This document shows, in pieces, positions 41,687 through 51,475 of a stretch of 64,000 bases of DNA. Below the pieces are notes generated by a model. That model saw only the letters and a list, made by a program, of their open reading frames with translations, ran no database searches and was not told the origin of the DNA. Numbering within the stretch: the stretch's first letter is position 1; each line of letters opens with the position of its first letter. The translations under genes and the position numbers were made by a program. The DNA comes from Streptomyces sp. SW4. Lineage in GTDB: Bacteria; Actinomycetota; Actinomycetes; Streptomycetales; Streptomycetaceae. The stretch lies in contig QKWM01000004.1 of assembly GCA_003248315.1 (NCBI GenBank), forward strand, positions 3,469,001 through 3,533,000, given 5' to 3'.

Positions 41687-43601
41687 GTGGCAGGACGGAT
41701 CAACGACGAGGACGTGAAGGCGGTACGGGACGCGGTCCCGATCGACGCCGTGGTGTCCGAGTACCTCCAGCTGCGCAACGCGGGCGGCGGCAACCTCAAG
41801 GGGCTGTGCCCGTTCCACGACGAGAAGTCCCCTCCTTCCAGGTCAGCCCCAGCAAGGGCTGTTCCACTGCTTCGGCTGCCAGGAGGGCGGCGACACCATC
41901 ACGTTCGTGATGAAGATCGACCACCTCACCTTCTCGGAGGCGGTCGAGCGCCTGGCCGGCCAGGCCGGCATCACCCTGCGCTACGAGGAGGGCGGGTACA
42001 ACCCCGCCCACCAGCGCGGCGAGCGGATCCGCCTGGTCGAGGCCCACAAGATCGCCGCCGAGTGGTACGCGGAACAGCTCGCCACCAGCCCGAGGCCGAG
42101 ACCGGCCGCGTCTTCCTGGCCGAGCGCGGCTTCGACCAGGCGGCGGCCGTCCACTTCGGCGTCGGCTACAGCCCCCAGGGCTGGGACCACCTCACCCGCT
42201 ACCTGCGCGGCAAGGGCTTCAGCGACAAGGAGCTGATCCTCTCCGGGCTCGCCCAGGAGGGCCGCCGGGGCCCCATCGACCGCTTCCGCGGCCGGCTGAT
42301 GTGGCCCATCCGCGACATCGGCGGCGACGTCGTCGGCTTCGGCGCCCGCAAGCTCTACGAGGCGGACAACGGCCCGAAGTACCTGAACACGCCCGAGACC
42401 CCGATCTACCGCAAGTCCCAGGTCCTGTACGGCATCGACCTGGCCAAGAAGGAGATCGCCAAGACCTCCCGCGCCGTCGTCGTCGAGGGCTACACCGACG
42501 TCATGGCCTGCCACCTCGCCGGCGTCACCACCGCCATCGCCACCTGCGGCACCGCCTTCGGCGGCGACCACATCAAGATCCTGCGCCGGCTGCTGATGGA
42601 CAACGGCTCGGCCCGTGTCATCTTCACCTTCGACGGCGACGCCGCCGGCCAGAAGGCGGCCCTGCGCGCCTTCGAGGACGACCAGAAGTTCGCCGCCGAG
42701 ACCTACATCGCCATCGCCCCCGACGGCATGGACCCCTGCGACCTGCGCCTCGCCAAGGGCGACGAGGCCGTCGCCGACCTGGTCGAGCCGCGCACCCCGC
42801 TGTTCGAGTTCGCCCTGCGCCAGATCGTCTCCCGCTACGACCTGGACACCCCGGCCGGCCGCGCCGCCGCCCTGGACGAGGCCGCCCCCGTCGTCGCCCG
42901 GATCAAGAACAGCGGCGCCCAGCACGAGGTCGCCGTCCAGCTCGCCGGCATGCTCGGCATCCTCGACACCCAGTTCGTCGTCAAGCGGGTCGCCCAGCTC
43001 GCCCGCTGGGCCCGGAACGCGGCGGCAAGGGCCCCGCGCCCGACCGGCAGCACCGCGCCGCCCCCAGCGGCAGTACGCCGCCGCGCCCGCCGCGCCCGCC
43101 CCGCGCGGACCGGCCCTCAACCTCCGCAACCCCGTCCACGCCACCGAACGCGAACTGCTCAAGCTCGCCCTCCAGCGCCCGGAGCTGGTCTCCCCGGCCT
43201 TCGACGCCTACGGAGTCGACGAGTTCACCGCCCCGCCGTACGCGGCCGTCCGCCAGGCCATCCTGGAGGCGGGCGGCGCCGAGACGGGCGTCGCCGACCC
43301 GCAGGACTACCTGGTCCGCGTCCGCGAGGCCGCCCCCGACGACGCCGTCCGCGCCATGGTCACCGAACTCGCCGTCGAGGCGATCCTGCTGCGCCGCGAG
43401 GTCGACGAGGCCTACGCCGGCGCCCAGCTGGTCACCGTGCGCCGCCGCGCCGTCGAGCGCCGCGTCCGCGACATCCAGAGCCAGCTGACCCGCCTGTCCG
43501 CCCACGGCGACCCGGCCCAGCTGGCCGCCGTGCAGAACGAACTCTGGGTCCTCCAGCAGTACGACCAGGCCCTGCGGGAGCACGGCGCCGCCGCCCTGTG
43601 A
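41687..43601 (+). CDS. dnaG: DNA primase (about five frame breaks)
   Basis: Synthesises RNA primers at the replication fork. The zinc-binding domain is GLCPFHDEKSP...FHCFGCQEGGD near residues 40-65. The TOPRIM core contains VVEGYTDVMA and FDGDAAGQKAA. The C-terminal helicase-interaction domain ends LREHGAAAL. Frame breaks lie near nt 41832, 41866, 42093, 43020 and 43067; about 639 aa after repair, matching actinobacterial DnaG. GTG 41687. It lies directly before hrdA, a primase-sigma pairing known in bacteria. Confidence 0.93.
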
Positions 43602-43606
43602 CCCCC

Positions 43607-43631
43607 GGGCCGTCCCCCGCCCGGACGGCCC
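43607..43631 (+). terminator. Hairpin after dnaG
   Basis: Perfect 9-bp stem GGGCCGTCC/GGACGGCCC with a 7-nt loop, starting 6 bp after the dnaG stop. It separates dnaG from hrdA transcription. Confidence 0.6.
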
Positions 43632-43908
43632 CCGCCCCGGGACGGGCGCACCCGCGCCGGAGATAACCGCGCGGTCACGGACCGGATGCAAAAAGTCACC
43701 GCACGCCCCTCGTGGCGGCGATGTGTCGTACCCCACACTGGGTTCCGGTGCCTGAGTCCTCGGAGCGCGGCCGATCCGTCCCCACGGGTCCGACACTCCC
43801 GCGGTTCCGCTCATCGCGAATGGGACGGACAGCGGCGAGGCCGCCGACTCCGCCCCCGAAGAACCGCTGCCGCACGCCCTGGCAGCGATCATCCTGGAGG
43901 TCGCCCCC

Positions 43909-45095
43909 GTGCAGACCCAGACCCTCACCCACCCCGAGCCCGGTACCGACGGCCCGGAGGCCGAGGCCGGCGTCCTCGTCGCGCGGCCCCGCTCGGCCGG
44001 GCCGTGCACCACCCCGGCCACCGGCCGGAAGAGCCGCCGGCCGGAACGCCCGGCCCGGACGGCCGGCCCGAGGAGCCGCCGGCCGAGGACCGGCCGGAGG
44101 AGCCGCCGGCCGAGGAGCTCGAGGACGCCGAAGCGGTCGAGGCCGAGCCGGTCGAGGTGCCGCCCGCCCGCGCCGAGACCGGCGGACCGTCCTCGGACCT
44201 GTTCCGCCAGTACCTCCGGGAGATCGGCCGCATCCCGCTGCTCACCGCGGCCGAGGAGGTCGAACTCGCCCGCCGCGTGGAGGCCGGCCTGTTCGCGGAG
44301 GAGAAGCTCGGCAACACCCCCGACCTGGACAGCAGCCTCGCCCACGACCTCGACCGGCTCGTCGTCATGGGCCGCATGGCCAAGCGCCGCCTCATCGAGG
44401 CCAACCTGCGGCTCGTCGTCTCCGTCGCCAAGCGGTACGTCGGACGCGGACTGACCATGCTCGACCTGGTCCAGGAGGGCAACCTCGGCCTGATCCGGGC
44501 GGTGGAGAAGTTCGACTACGCCCGGGGCTTCAAGTTCTCCACGTACGCCACCTGGTGGATCCGCCAGGCCATGTCGCGGGCGCTGGCCGACCAGGCCCGC
44601 ACCATCCGCGTCCCCGTCCACGTCGTGGAACTGATCAACCGGGTCGTCCGCGTCCAGCGCCGCATGCTCCAGGAACGCGGCTACGAACCCACCCCGGAAG
44701 AGGTCGCCGCCCACCTCGACCTGCTCCCGGAGCGGGTCAGCGAGGTACTGCGCCTCGCCCAGGAGCCCGTCTCCCTGCACGCGCCGGTCGGCGAGGAGGA
44801 CGACGTGGCCCTCGGCGACCTGATCGAGGACGGCGACGCCACCAGCCCCGTGGAGTCGGCGGCGTTCCTGCTGCTGCGCGAGCACCTGGAGGCGGTGCTC
44901 TCCACCCTCGGTGAACGCGAACGCAAGGTCGTCCAGCTCCGCTACGGCCTGGTCGACGGACGCCCCCGCACGCTGGAGGAGATAGGCCGCATCTTCGGCG
45001 TCACCCGCGAACGCATCCGCCAGATCGAGTCCAAGACCCTCAACAAACTCCGCGACCACACCTTCGCCGACCAATTGAGGGGCTACCTCGACTGA
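43909..45095 (+). CDS. hrdA: RNA polymerase principal-like sigma factor HrdA (one frame break)
   Basis: Group 2 sigma-70. Region 1.2 begins DLFRQYLREIGRIPLLTA. Region 2 includes NLRLVVSVAKRYVGRGLTML and KFSTYATWWIRQAMSRAL. Region 4 ends with RYGLVDGRPRTLEEIGRIFG and VTRERIRQIESKTL. The N-terminal extension has imperfect PEEPPAE repeats. The frame changes near nt 44000-44030; about 395 aa after repair. That length and the location after dnaG fit HrdA rather than the shorter HrdC or HrdD. GTG 43909 follows GGAGG. Non-essential alternatives to HrdB in Streptomyces. Confidence 0.88.
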
Positions 45096-45140
45096 AGCCC
45101 GCAGCGCCGTGCCGGGCGGCCGCCGGTGCGGGCAGAGCCC

Positions 45141-47069
45141 TCAGTCGACCTCGGCGACAGCCTGCGCGAACTGGGCCCGGTACAGCCGGGCGTACGCCCC
45201 GCCGGAGGCGAGCAGCACCCGGTGCGACCCCTGCTCCACGATCGACCCGTTCTCCATCACCAGAATCGTGTCCGCGTCCCGGATCGTCGACAGCCGGTGC
45301 GCGATCACGAACGACGTCCTCCCGGCCGCCAGTTTCGCCATCGCCTTCTGGATCAGCACCTCCGTCCGCGTGTCCACGGAACTCGTCGCCTCGTCCAGCA
45401 CCAGGATCACCGGGTCGGACAGGAACGCCCGCGCGATGGTGATGAGCTGCTTCTCACCGGCGCTGACGCCCGTGCCCTCGTCGTCGATCACCGTGTCGTA
45501 CCCGTCGGGCAGCGTCCGGATGAACCGGTCGGCGTGCGCGGCCCGCGCGGCCTCCTCGATCTCGCCCCGCGTGACCTCCCTGGACGCCCCGTACGCGATG
45601 TTCTCCGCGATGGTTCCGCCGAACAGCCAGGTGTCCTGGAGCACCATGCCGATCCCGGCGCGCAGTTCGTCCCGCGACATCCGGGCGATGTCCACACCGT
45701 CCAGCGTGATGCGCCCGCCGGACACCTCGTAGAACCGCATCAGCAGGTTGACCAGCGTGGTCTTGCCCGCCCCCGTCGGCCCGACGATGGCGACCGTGTG
45801 CCCCGGCTCCACCGTCAGCGACAGATCCTCGATCAGCGGCTTCTCCGGGTCGTACCGGAACGACACGTGCTCCAGCTCCACCCGCCCGCGCAGCTCGGCG
45901 GGCCGCTCGGCGGGCACCGGGTCGGCCTCCTGCTCCTCGGCGTCCAGCAGTTCGAAGATCCGCTCGGCGGAGGCGACGCCCGACTGCACCAGGTTCGCCA
46001 TCGACGCGACCTGCGTCAGCGGCATGGAGAACTGCCGGGAGTACTGGATGAAGGCCTGCACGTCACCGATGGACAGCGAGCCGGACGCGACCCGCAGCCC
46101 GCCGACGACGGCGACCAGCACATAGTTCAGGTTGGACACGAACAGCATCAGCGGCTGCATGATCCCGCTGTTGAACTGCGCCCGGAACCCGGCCTCGTAC
46201 AGGGCCTCGTTCTGCTCGGCGAACTGCCGCGCCGACTCCTGCTGCCGCCCGAACACCTTCACCAGCGCGTGCCCGGTGTACATCTCCTCGATGTGCGCGT
46301 TCAGCGTGCCCGTGGAGCGCCACTGCTGCACGAAGTGCGGCTGGGACCGCTTGCCGACACGGGTGGCGACGACGAACGACAGCGGCACGGTCACCAGCGC
46401 GACCAGCGCCAGGATCCAGGAGACGTAGAACATCATCGCCAGCACGCCGATGATGGTCAGCACCGAGTTGATCAGCTGGCCCATCGACTGCTGGAGCGTC
46501 TGCCCGATGTTGTCGATGTCGTTCGTCGCCCGGCTCAGCACCTCACCGCGCTGCCGCTTGTCGAAGTACGACAGCGGCAGCCGCGACAGCTTCGTCTGCA
46601 CGTCCTCGCGCAGCCGGAACATGGTCCGGTTGACCGCCCGGTTCACCAGCCGGGTCGCCACCGCCATCAGCAGCCCCGCCACCGCGAACGTGCCCAGCGC
46701 CAGCAGCAGGACGTCGCCGACCGCGCCGAAGTCGATGCCCTCGCCCGGCGTGAAGTCGGTGCTGCGCAGCATGTCGGCGACGTCGCCGTCCCCGCGCTCC
46801 CGCATCGACTCCAGCACCTGCTCCTTGGTGGTGCCGGCGGGCATGTCCCGCCCGACGACACCGGAGAAGACCAGGTCGGTGGCGTGGCCGAGGATCTTCG
46901 GCCCGATCACGTTCAGACCGACGCTGATCACCACGCACAGCAGGAGCAGGCCGATGGTCGCCCGCTCCGGCCGGAACCGGGCGACCAGCCGCTTGCCGGA
47001 GCCCGTGAAGTCCAGCGACCGCTGGTCCGGGCCGCCCCCGGCCATCATCCGTGCCGCAGGCCCGGCCAT
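45141..47069 (-). CDS. ABC exporter half-transporter B (membrane-ATPase fusion)
   Basis: 642-aa fusion of six-helix membrane domain and ATPase, intact. Membrane segments start at TIGLLLLCVVISVGLNVIG; a roughly 60-residue insert follows the first helix. Walker A is GPTGAGKTT and the Q-loop lies in VLQDTWLFGGTIAEN. The signature is VSAGEKQ instead of the standard SGGQ, Walker B is VILVLDEATSSVD, and the H-loop is IAHRLST. The altered signature implies one degenerate ATP site in a heterodimer with the preceding gene, whose stop overlaps this start (TGATG). Function could be multidrug or lipid export. Confidence 0.92.
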   Translation of the reverse strand: MAGPAARMMAGGGPDQRSLDFTGSGKRLVARFRPERATIGLLLLCVVISVGLNVIGPKILGHATDLVFSGVVGRDMPAGTTKEQVLESMRERGDGDVADMLRSTDFTPGEGIDFGAVGDVLLLALGTFAVAGLLMAVATRLVNRAVNRTMFRLREDVQTKLSRLPLSYFDKRQRGEVLSRATNDIDNIGQTLQQSMGQLINSVLTIIGVLAMMFYVSWILALVALVTVPLSFVVATRVGKRSQPHFVQQWRSTGTLNAHIEEMYTGHALVKVFGRQQESARQFAEQNEALYEAGFRAQFNSGIMQPLMLFVSNLNYVLVAVVGGLRVASGSLSIGDVQAFIQYSRQFSMPLTQVASMANLVQSGVASAERIFELLDAEEQEADPVPAERPAELRGRVELEHVSFRYDPEKPLIEDLSLTVEPGHTVAIVGPTGAGKTTLVNLLMRFYEVSGGRITLDGVDIARMSRDELRAGIGMVLQDTWLFGGTIAENIAYGASREVTRGEIEEAARAAHADRFIRTLPDGYDTVIDDEGTGVSAGEKQLITIARAFLSDPVILVLDEATSSVDTRTEVLIQKAMAKLAAGRTSFVIAHRLSTIRDADTILVMENGSIVEQGSHRVLLASGGAYARLYRAQFAQAVAEVD

Positions 47070-48802
47070 CAGGCAGCCTCCGCTTCCGTGAGCTGGGAGA
47101 GGACGATCTCCCGGTAGGTGTCGTTGGCCGCCATCAGTTCGTGGTGCCGGCCGGAGCCGACGACCCGGCCCTCGTCCAGCACCACGATCCGGTCGGCGTC
47201 CCGGATGGTCGCCACCCGCTGGGCGACGATGACGACGGTCGCCTCCGCGGTCTCGGCGGCGAGCGCCGCGCGCAGGGCGGCGTCGGTGGCGTAGTCGAGG
47301 GCGGAGAAGGAGTCGTCGAACAGATAGATCTCCGGGCGCTGCACCAGCGTCCGCGCGATCGCCAGCCGCTGCCGCTGACCGCCGGAGACGTTGGTGCCAC
47401 CCTGCGCGATCGGCGCGTCGAGGCCGCCTTCGAGCCGCTGCACGAAGTCCCTGGCCTGCGCCACCTCCAGCGCGTGCCACAGCTCCTCGTCGGTGGCGTC
47501 CGGGTTGCCGTAGCGCAGGTTGGTCGCGACGGTGCCCGCGAACAGGTACGGCTTCTGCGGCACCAGGCCGACGGTCCGCGCCAGCAGCCGCGGGTCGAGG
47601 CTCCGCACGTCCACCCCGTCGACCAGCACCTCGCCGTCGGTGGCGTCGAACAGCCGGGGGACCAGCCCGAGCAGCGTCGACTTGCCGCTGCCGGTCGAGC
47701 CGATCACGGCGGTCGTCTCGCCGGGCCGGGCCACCAGGTCGATGTTCCGCAGCACCGGCTCCTCGGCTCCCGGGTAGCGGAAGCCCGCGCCACGGATCTC
47801 CAGATGCCCGTGCCGGCGCAGCTCCGTGACCGGCGCCACCGGCGGCACCACGCTGCTCTCGGTGTCCAGGACCTCCTGGATGCGCTCGGCGCACACCTCC
47901 GCGCGCGGCACCATCATGAACATGAAGGTGGCCATCATCACGGACATGACGATCTGCATCAGATAGGCGAGGAACGCGGTCAGGTCGCCGATCTGCATCC
48001 CGCCGCTCGCGATCCGGTGCGCGCCGAACCACACCACCGCGATCGACGACAGGTTCACCACCGTCATGACCACCGGGAACATCAGCGCCAGCAGGTTCCC
48101 GGCGCCCAGCGCCACCTCGGTCAGATCGGAGTTGGCCTTCTTGAACCGCTGCTGCTCGTACGCGTCGCGGACGAAGGCGCGGATGACGCGGTTGCCGGTG
48201 ATCTGCTCGCGCAGCACCCGGTTCACGGTGTCCAGGCGCTGCTGCATGGCCCGGAACAGCGGGCGCAGCCGGCGCACGATCAGCGTCACGCACACGCCGA
48301 GCACGGGCACGACCCCGACCAGCACCCCGGACAGCGGCACGTCCAGACCGAGCGCCAGCACCACGCCGCCGACGCACATGATGGGCGCCGACACCATCAG
48401 CGTGAACGTCATCAGCGCCAGCATCTGCACCTGCTGGACGTCGTTCGTGGTCCGCGTGATCAGCGAGGGCGCGCCGAAGTGGCCGACCTCACGCGCGGAG
48501 AAGGACTGCACCCGGTCGAAGACGGCGCCCCGCACGTCCCGGCCGAGCGCCGCCGCCGTACGGGCGCCGTAGTACACGGCCCCCACGTTGCAGACGACCT
48601 GGGCGAGCGAGATGCCGATCATCAGGGCGCCGTAGCCCAGGATGTAGCCGGTGTCTCCGCGGACGACACCGTTGTCGATGATGTCCGCGTTCAGGGTCGG
48701 CAGGTAGAGGGTGGCGCAGGTCTGCAGGAACTGCAGTGCCACCAGCAGGGCGATGGGTCTCTTGTAGGGCCTGAGATAGGTCCTCAGCAGTCGTATGAGC
48801 AC
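47069..48802 (-). CDS. ABC exporter half-transporter A (membrane-ATPase fusion)
   Basis: 577-aa fusion, intact, first gene of the heterodimeric exporter. The membrane domain starts RLLRTYLRPYKRPIALLVAL. Walker A is GSTGSGKST, the signature is the canonical VSGGQRQR, and Walker B is IYLFDDSFSALD. The Walker B catalytic Glu is replaced by Asp (FDDS), and the switch reads VAQRVAT with Gln instead of His. This again marks a degenerate site, complementary to the partner. Such pairs are common in actinobacteria next to sigma or primase genes without a proven substrate. Confidence 0.92.
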   Translation of the reverse strand: MLIRLLRTYLRPYKRPIALLVALQFLQTCATLYLPTLNADIIDNGVVRGDTGYILGYGALMIGISLAQVVCNVGAVYYGARTAAALGRDVRGAVFDRVQSFSAREVGHFGAPSLITRTTNDVQQVQMLALMTFTLMVSAPIMCVGGVVLALGLDVPLSGVLVGVVPVLGVCVTLIVRRLRPLFRAMQQRLDTVNRVLREQITGNRVIRAFVRDAYEQQRFKKANSDLTEVALGAGNLLALMFPVVMTVVNLSSIAVVWFGAHRIASGGMQIGDLTAFLAYLMQIVMSVMMATFMFMMVPRAEVCAERIQEVLDTESSVVPPVAPVTELRRHGHLEIRGAGFRYPGAEEPVLRNIDLVARPGETTAVIGSTGSGKSTLLGLVPRLFDATDGEVLVDGVDVRSLDPRLLARTVGLVPQKPYLFAGTVATNLRYGNPDATDEELWHALEVAQARDFVQRLEGGLDAPIAQGGTNVSGGQRQRLAIARTLVQRPEIYLFDDSFSALDYATDAALRAALAAETAEATVVIVAQRVATIRDADRIVVLDEGRVVGSGRHHELMAANDTYREIVLSQLTEAEAA

Positions 48803-48961
48803 ACTGGTCTCTCGGAGTCGGCGACAGGGGCCGGATGGTTGCCCTGGCCCCTATCGTCGGACACTCCGGTGGTGTTACCTCAACCGATTAACCCAACAGG
48901 GCCAGCGCCCCGGCCCCTGCGGCTCGCACGCCCCGCCCTGCGAGGCCCCGATCGCCCCGCC

Positions 48962-50417
48962 CTACGGCCGCATCGCCCCCGGATGGGTCTGCTCGCGCAC
49001 CGACACGAACTGCTGCCGCACGGCCTGGCCGACCGCCAGGTCCTCGCCCGGCTCCAGCACCTGGGCGACCGCCCCCTGCCAGGCCGGGGGAGTGCGCGGG
49101 TCGAGCGTGCCCTGCGACACCCGAGCGCCCACGCCGCCTGCCGGGCGGCACCGATCGCCGCGTAGTCCGCCGGCTGCGGTACGACGACCTGCGCACCGAA
49201 CAGCGACGGCGCCGCGGCCTGCACGGCCGGCAGCTCGGCAGCCGCACCCAGCAGGAAGATCCGCCGCACCTCCACGCCCCGGCCGCGCAGCACGTCGAGG
49301 GCGTCGGCGAGTCCGCAGATCATGCCCTCGAACGCGGCCCGGGCCAGATGCTCCGGCTTCATCGACTCCCGCCGCAGACCGGCCAGCGTGCCGGCGGTGT
49401 GCGGCAGGTGCGGGGTCCGCTCGCCCTCCAGATAGGGGAGCAGCACCAGCCCGTGCGCGCCCGGCGTCGACTTCATCGCCAGCTCGGACAGGGTCTCCAG
49501 ATCCGGCGTCCCCAGCAGCTCGGCGGTGCCGCGCAGGGCCCGTACGGCGTTCAGGGTGGTGACGACCGGCAGGTGCATGCCGGTGGCGTCCGCGAGGGAG
49601 GTGATCATGCCCGTGTGGTCGACCAGGGCCTCGGGGTGGACGGCCATGACCGAGCCCGACGCGCCGAGCGACACCACCGCGTCGCCCAGCCCGATGCCCA
49701 GTCCGAAGGCGGCGGCCTGGGTCTCGCTCGTCCCGGCGGAGATCAGCAGCCCCTCCGGGTGGTGCCCGCCGCGTCGGCCGGCCCGATCACCTCCGGCAGC
49801 ACCGCCTGGTGCCCGAGGGCGAGTTCGACGAGGTCGGGCCGGTAGCCGCCGGTCGCCGCCGACCAGTACCCGGTCCCGGACGCCCCGCCGCGGTCCGTGG
49901 TCCGCCTGACCGGCCGCCCGAGCAACTGCCACACCAGCCAGTCGTGGGCCTGGAGCAGGACGGCGGTGCGGGCGGCGTTCTCCGGCTCGGTGCGGGCCAG
50001 CCAGCGCAGCTTGGCCACCGGCTGCCCGGCCTGGGGCACACACCCCACGGCCTGCGCCCACGCCTCGCGCCCGCCGAGGGCGTCGATCAGATCGGCGGCG
50101 GCGACCTGCGCCCGCTTGTCACCGCCGGTCATGGCCGGCCGCACCGTGGCGCCCTGCGCGTCCAGCGGAACGACCGCGCCCGCCTGCGCGGACACGCCGA
50201 TGGCCTGCACGCCCTCCAGCAGCCCGCCGCCGGCCGCCTCGCCCAGCGACAGCAGCCACGCCTGCGGGTCGACGTCGGAGGGGCGGGCGCCGGATCCCTC
50301 CGGGGCCTGCGAAGGGTGCGGCGCGTAGCCCTGCCGCAGAACGGCGCCCGTGTCCGAGTCGCAGACGACGATGCGAGTGAAATCGGGTGAGCTGTCCAGC
50401 CCGGCGACTATCCCCAT
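48962..50417 (-). CDS. FGGY-family carbohydrate kinase, xylulokinase-like (two frame breaks)
   Basis: ATP-dependent sugar kinase. The N-terminal phosphate loop is AGLDSSPDFTRIVVCDSDTG, and QAGAVVPLD and TGGDKRAQ line the sugar site. The C-terminal domain carries VVSLGASGSVMA, RRIFLLGAAAELPAVQ and VPQPADYAAIGAARQAAWA. Frame breaks lie near nt 49762 and 49125; about 485 aa after repair, ending THPGAMRP. GGAA in the C-terminal ATP loop is retained. It stands alone without a sugar transporter, so the substrate (xylulose or another ketose) is open. Confidence 0.83.
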
Positions 50418-50476
50418 GGCGAAAATTCTGCCGTACCGCGAGGCCCGTGCGGGCCACGGGCGTCGCGGGGGCGCCG

Positions 50477-50782
50477 TCAGGTGTTGCTCGTGCCCCAGTC
50501 GTCGCCGCCGCTGCCGTTCGCGCTGCGCTCGCGCAGGGAGCGGACCCGCTGGGCCACCGAGTCGGGCATGCGGTCGCCGACCTTGTCGCTGACCGCGTGG
50601 TAGGCCCGGTCCGCGTAGTGGCGGCCCTGCTGCGCGGCGGACTCCGCGGTGTTGCGGACGGCCGGGTTCTGGGCGACCTGGCGGGCGGCCTTCCTCAGCT
50701 GCTCGTAGCGCTCGCGGCCGGCCCTGGTGCCCAGGACGTAACCCACGGCGAGTCCGACGACGAACGTGAGCCGGTAACGCAT
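50477..50782 (-). CDS. YtxH-like small membrane protein
   Basis: 101 aa starting MRYRLTFVVGLAVGYVLGTR, a glycine-zipper-like membrane segment followed directly by AGRERYEQLRKAARQVAQNP, an amphipathic Ala/Arg-rich helix. This is the usual form of actinobacterial YtxH-type proteins of unknown function. ATG 50782 was preferred because AAGGG lies 8 bases before it; GTG at 50791 would add three residues. Confidence 0.7.
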   Translation of the reverse strand: MRYRLTFVVGLAVGYVLGTRAGRERYEQLRKAARQVAQNPAVRNTAESAAQQGRHYADRAYHAVSDKVGDRMPDSVAQRVRSLRERSANGSGGDDWGTSNT

Positions 50783-50829
50783 GGCAGCCACCCTTCCCTT
50801 GCCTGTCTACGGTGCCGGGGAGGTACCGA

Positions 50830-50860
50830 TTGGCGGAGCACCCCCTGCTTGCGCTAATGT
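50830..50860 (+). promoter_or_regulatory. Possible promoter of the tRNA-Asn pair
   Basis: TTGGCG and TAATGT separated by 19 bp, about 66 bp before the first tRNA. The spacer is longer than ideal, so this is only a candidate. Confidence 0.25.
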
Positions 50861-50926
50861 ATGTGTCGCAGCGAGCGCGCGCCCCTGGCGGATACCCAGG
50901 GAGGTACGTTCGATGCATCGAGACAT

Positions 50927-50999
50927 TCCTCGGTAGCTCAATTGGCAGAGCAGCCGGCTGTTAACCGGCAGGTTACTGGTTCGAGTCCAGTCCGGGGAG
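50927..50999 (+). tRNA. tRNA-Asn (GTT), first copy
   Basis: 73-nt cloverleaf. Acceptor TCCTCGG pairs with CCGGGGA, the anticodon loop is CTGTTAA with anticodon GTT, and the T-loop is GGTTCGAGTCC. Discriminator G. CCA is not encoded. Confidence 0.97.
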
Positions 51000-51004
51000 C
51001 TCGG

Positions 51005-51077
51005 TCCTCCGTAGCTCAATTGGCAGAGCAGCCGGCTGTTAACCGGCAGGTTACTGGTTCGAGTCCAGTCGGGGGAG
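51005..51077 (+). tRNA. tRNA-Asn (GTT), second copy
   Basis: 73 nt, five bases after the first copy. Its body matches the first copy, with compensating changes only in the acceptor stem (TCCTCCG pairing with CGGGGGA). Anticodon GTT. Confidence 0.97.
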
Positions 51078-51088
51078 CACGGTGAACG

Positions 51089-51110
51089 AGGACCCTTCGG
51101 GGTCCTTTTT
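51089..51110 (+). terminator. Rho-independent terminator of the tRNA-Asn pair
   Basis: AGGACCC-TTCG-GGGTCCT followed by five Ts in total. A classic hairpin plus T-run 12 bp after the second tRNA, unusually canonical for this genome. Confidence 0.9.
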
Positions 51111-51265
51111 CATGTCCGGTCCCGCTCGCGGGAACCGGACGGGCCGCGGCGGAGTCCTCAAGGTCAGGAAGGGTGCCGTGGAAGCCGACCATCCGAGGCA
51201 GGAGATCGTATGAGCGGCTATGCTGCGGCAGACGGCGCGCACACATGTACGCGACACGCCGCTAT

Positions 51266-51339
51266 GGGGCGGTAGCTCAGCCGGTTAGAGCAGCGGACTC
51301 ATAATCCGTCGGCCGTGGGTTCGAGTCCCACCCGCCCCA
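51266..51339 (+). tRNA. tRNA with CAT anticodon, probably tRNA-Ile2 (or elongator Met)
   Basis: 74-nt cloverleaf. Acceptor GGGGCGG pairs with CCGCCCC, the anticodon loop is CTCATAA, the T-loop is GGTTCGAGTCCC, discriminator A, followed by CC. CAT anticodons belong to Met, initiator or lysidine-modified Ile2. The D-arm GAGCAGCGGACTCATAATCCG resembles bacterial Ile2 more than elongator Met as I recall them, and it lacks initiator features. The identity is therefore not certain. Confidence 0.9.
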
Positions 51340-51386
51340 CCGCGAGGTTCTCCCAGAGAACCGTTTCTACGTGCGATGACGTGATG

Positions 51387-51420
51387 ACGGGGGCCGCCAC
51401 TCCAGGGAGGCGGCCCCCGT
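51387..51420. terminator. Bidirectional hairpin between tRNA and LuxR-type gene
   Basis: Perfect 12-bp stem ACGGGGGCCGCC/GGCGGCCCCCGT with a 10-nt loop, between the tRNA 3' end and the end of the convergent regulator gene. It marks the left border of the accessory block. Confidence 0.75.
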
Positions 51421-51475
51421 TCATACGTTCAGCGCAGGAGCCGCGGGTCCGCGCGCTCCTCTCCTCCCGGGAAGG

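Noticed and set aside
38986..43601. Programmed frameshifting in dgt, the FAD oxidoreductase and dnaG
   Set aside because: Breaks are too many, occur at ordinary G/C runs, lack slippery heptamers with downstream structures, and hit genes not known to shift. Sequence error explains them all.
50861..51085. Small open frame running through the two tRNA-Asn genes
   Set aside because: Its translation is a repeat created by the two nearly identical tRNA genes. tRNA structure explains the sequence.
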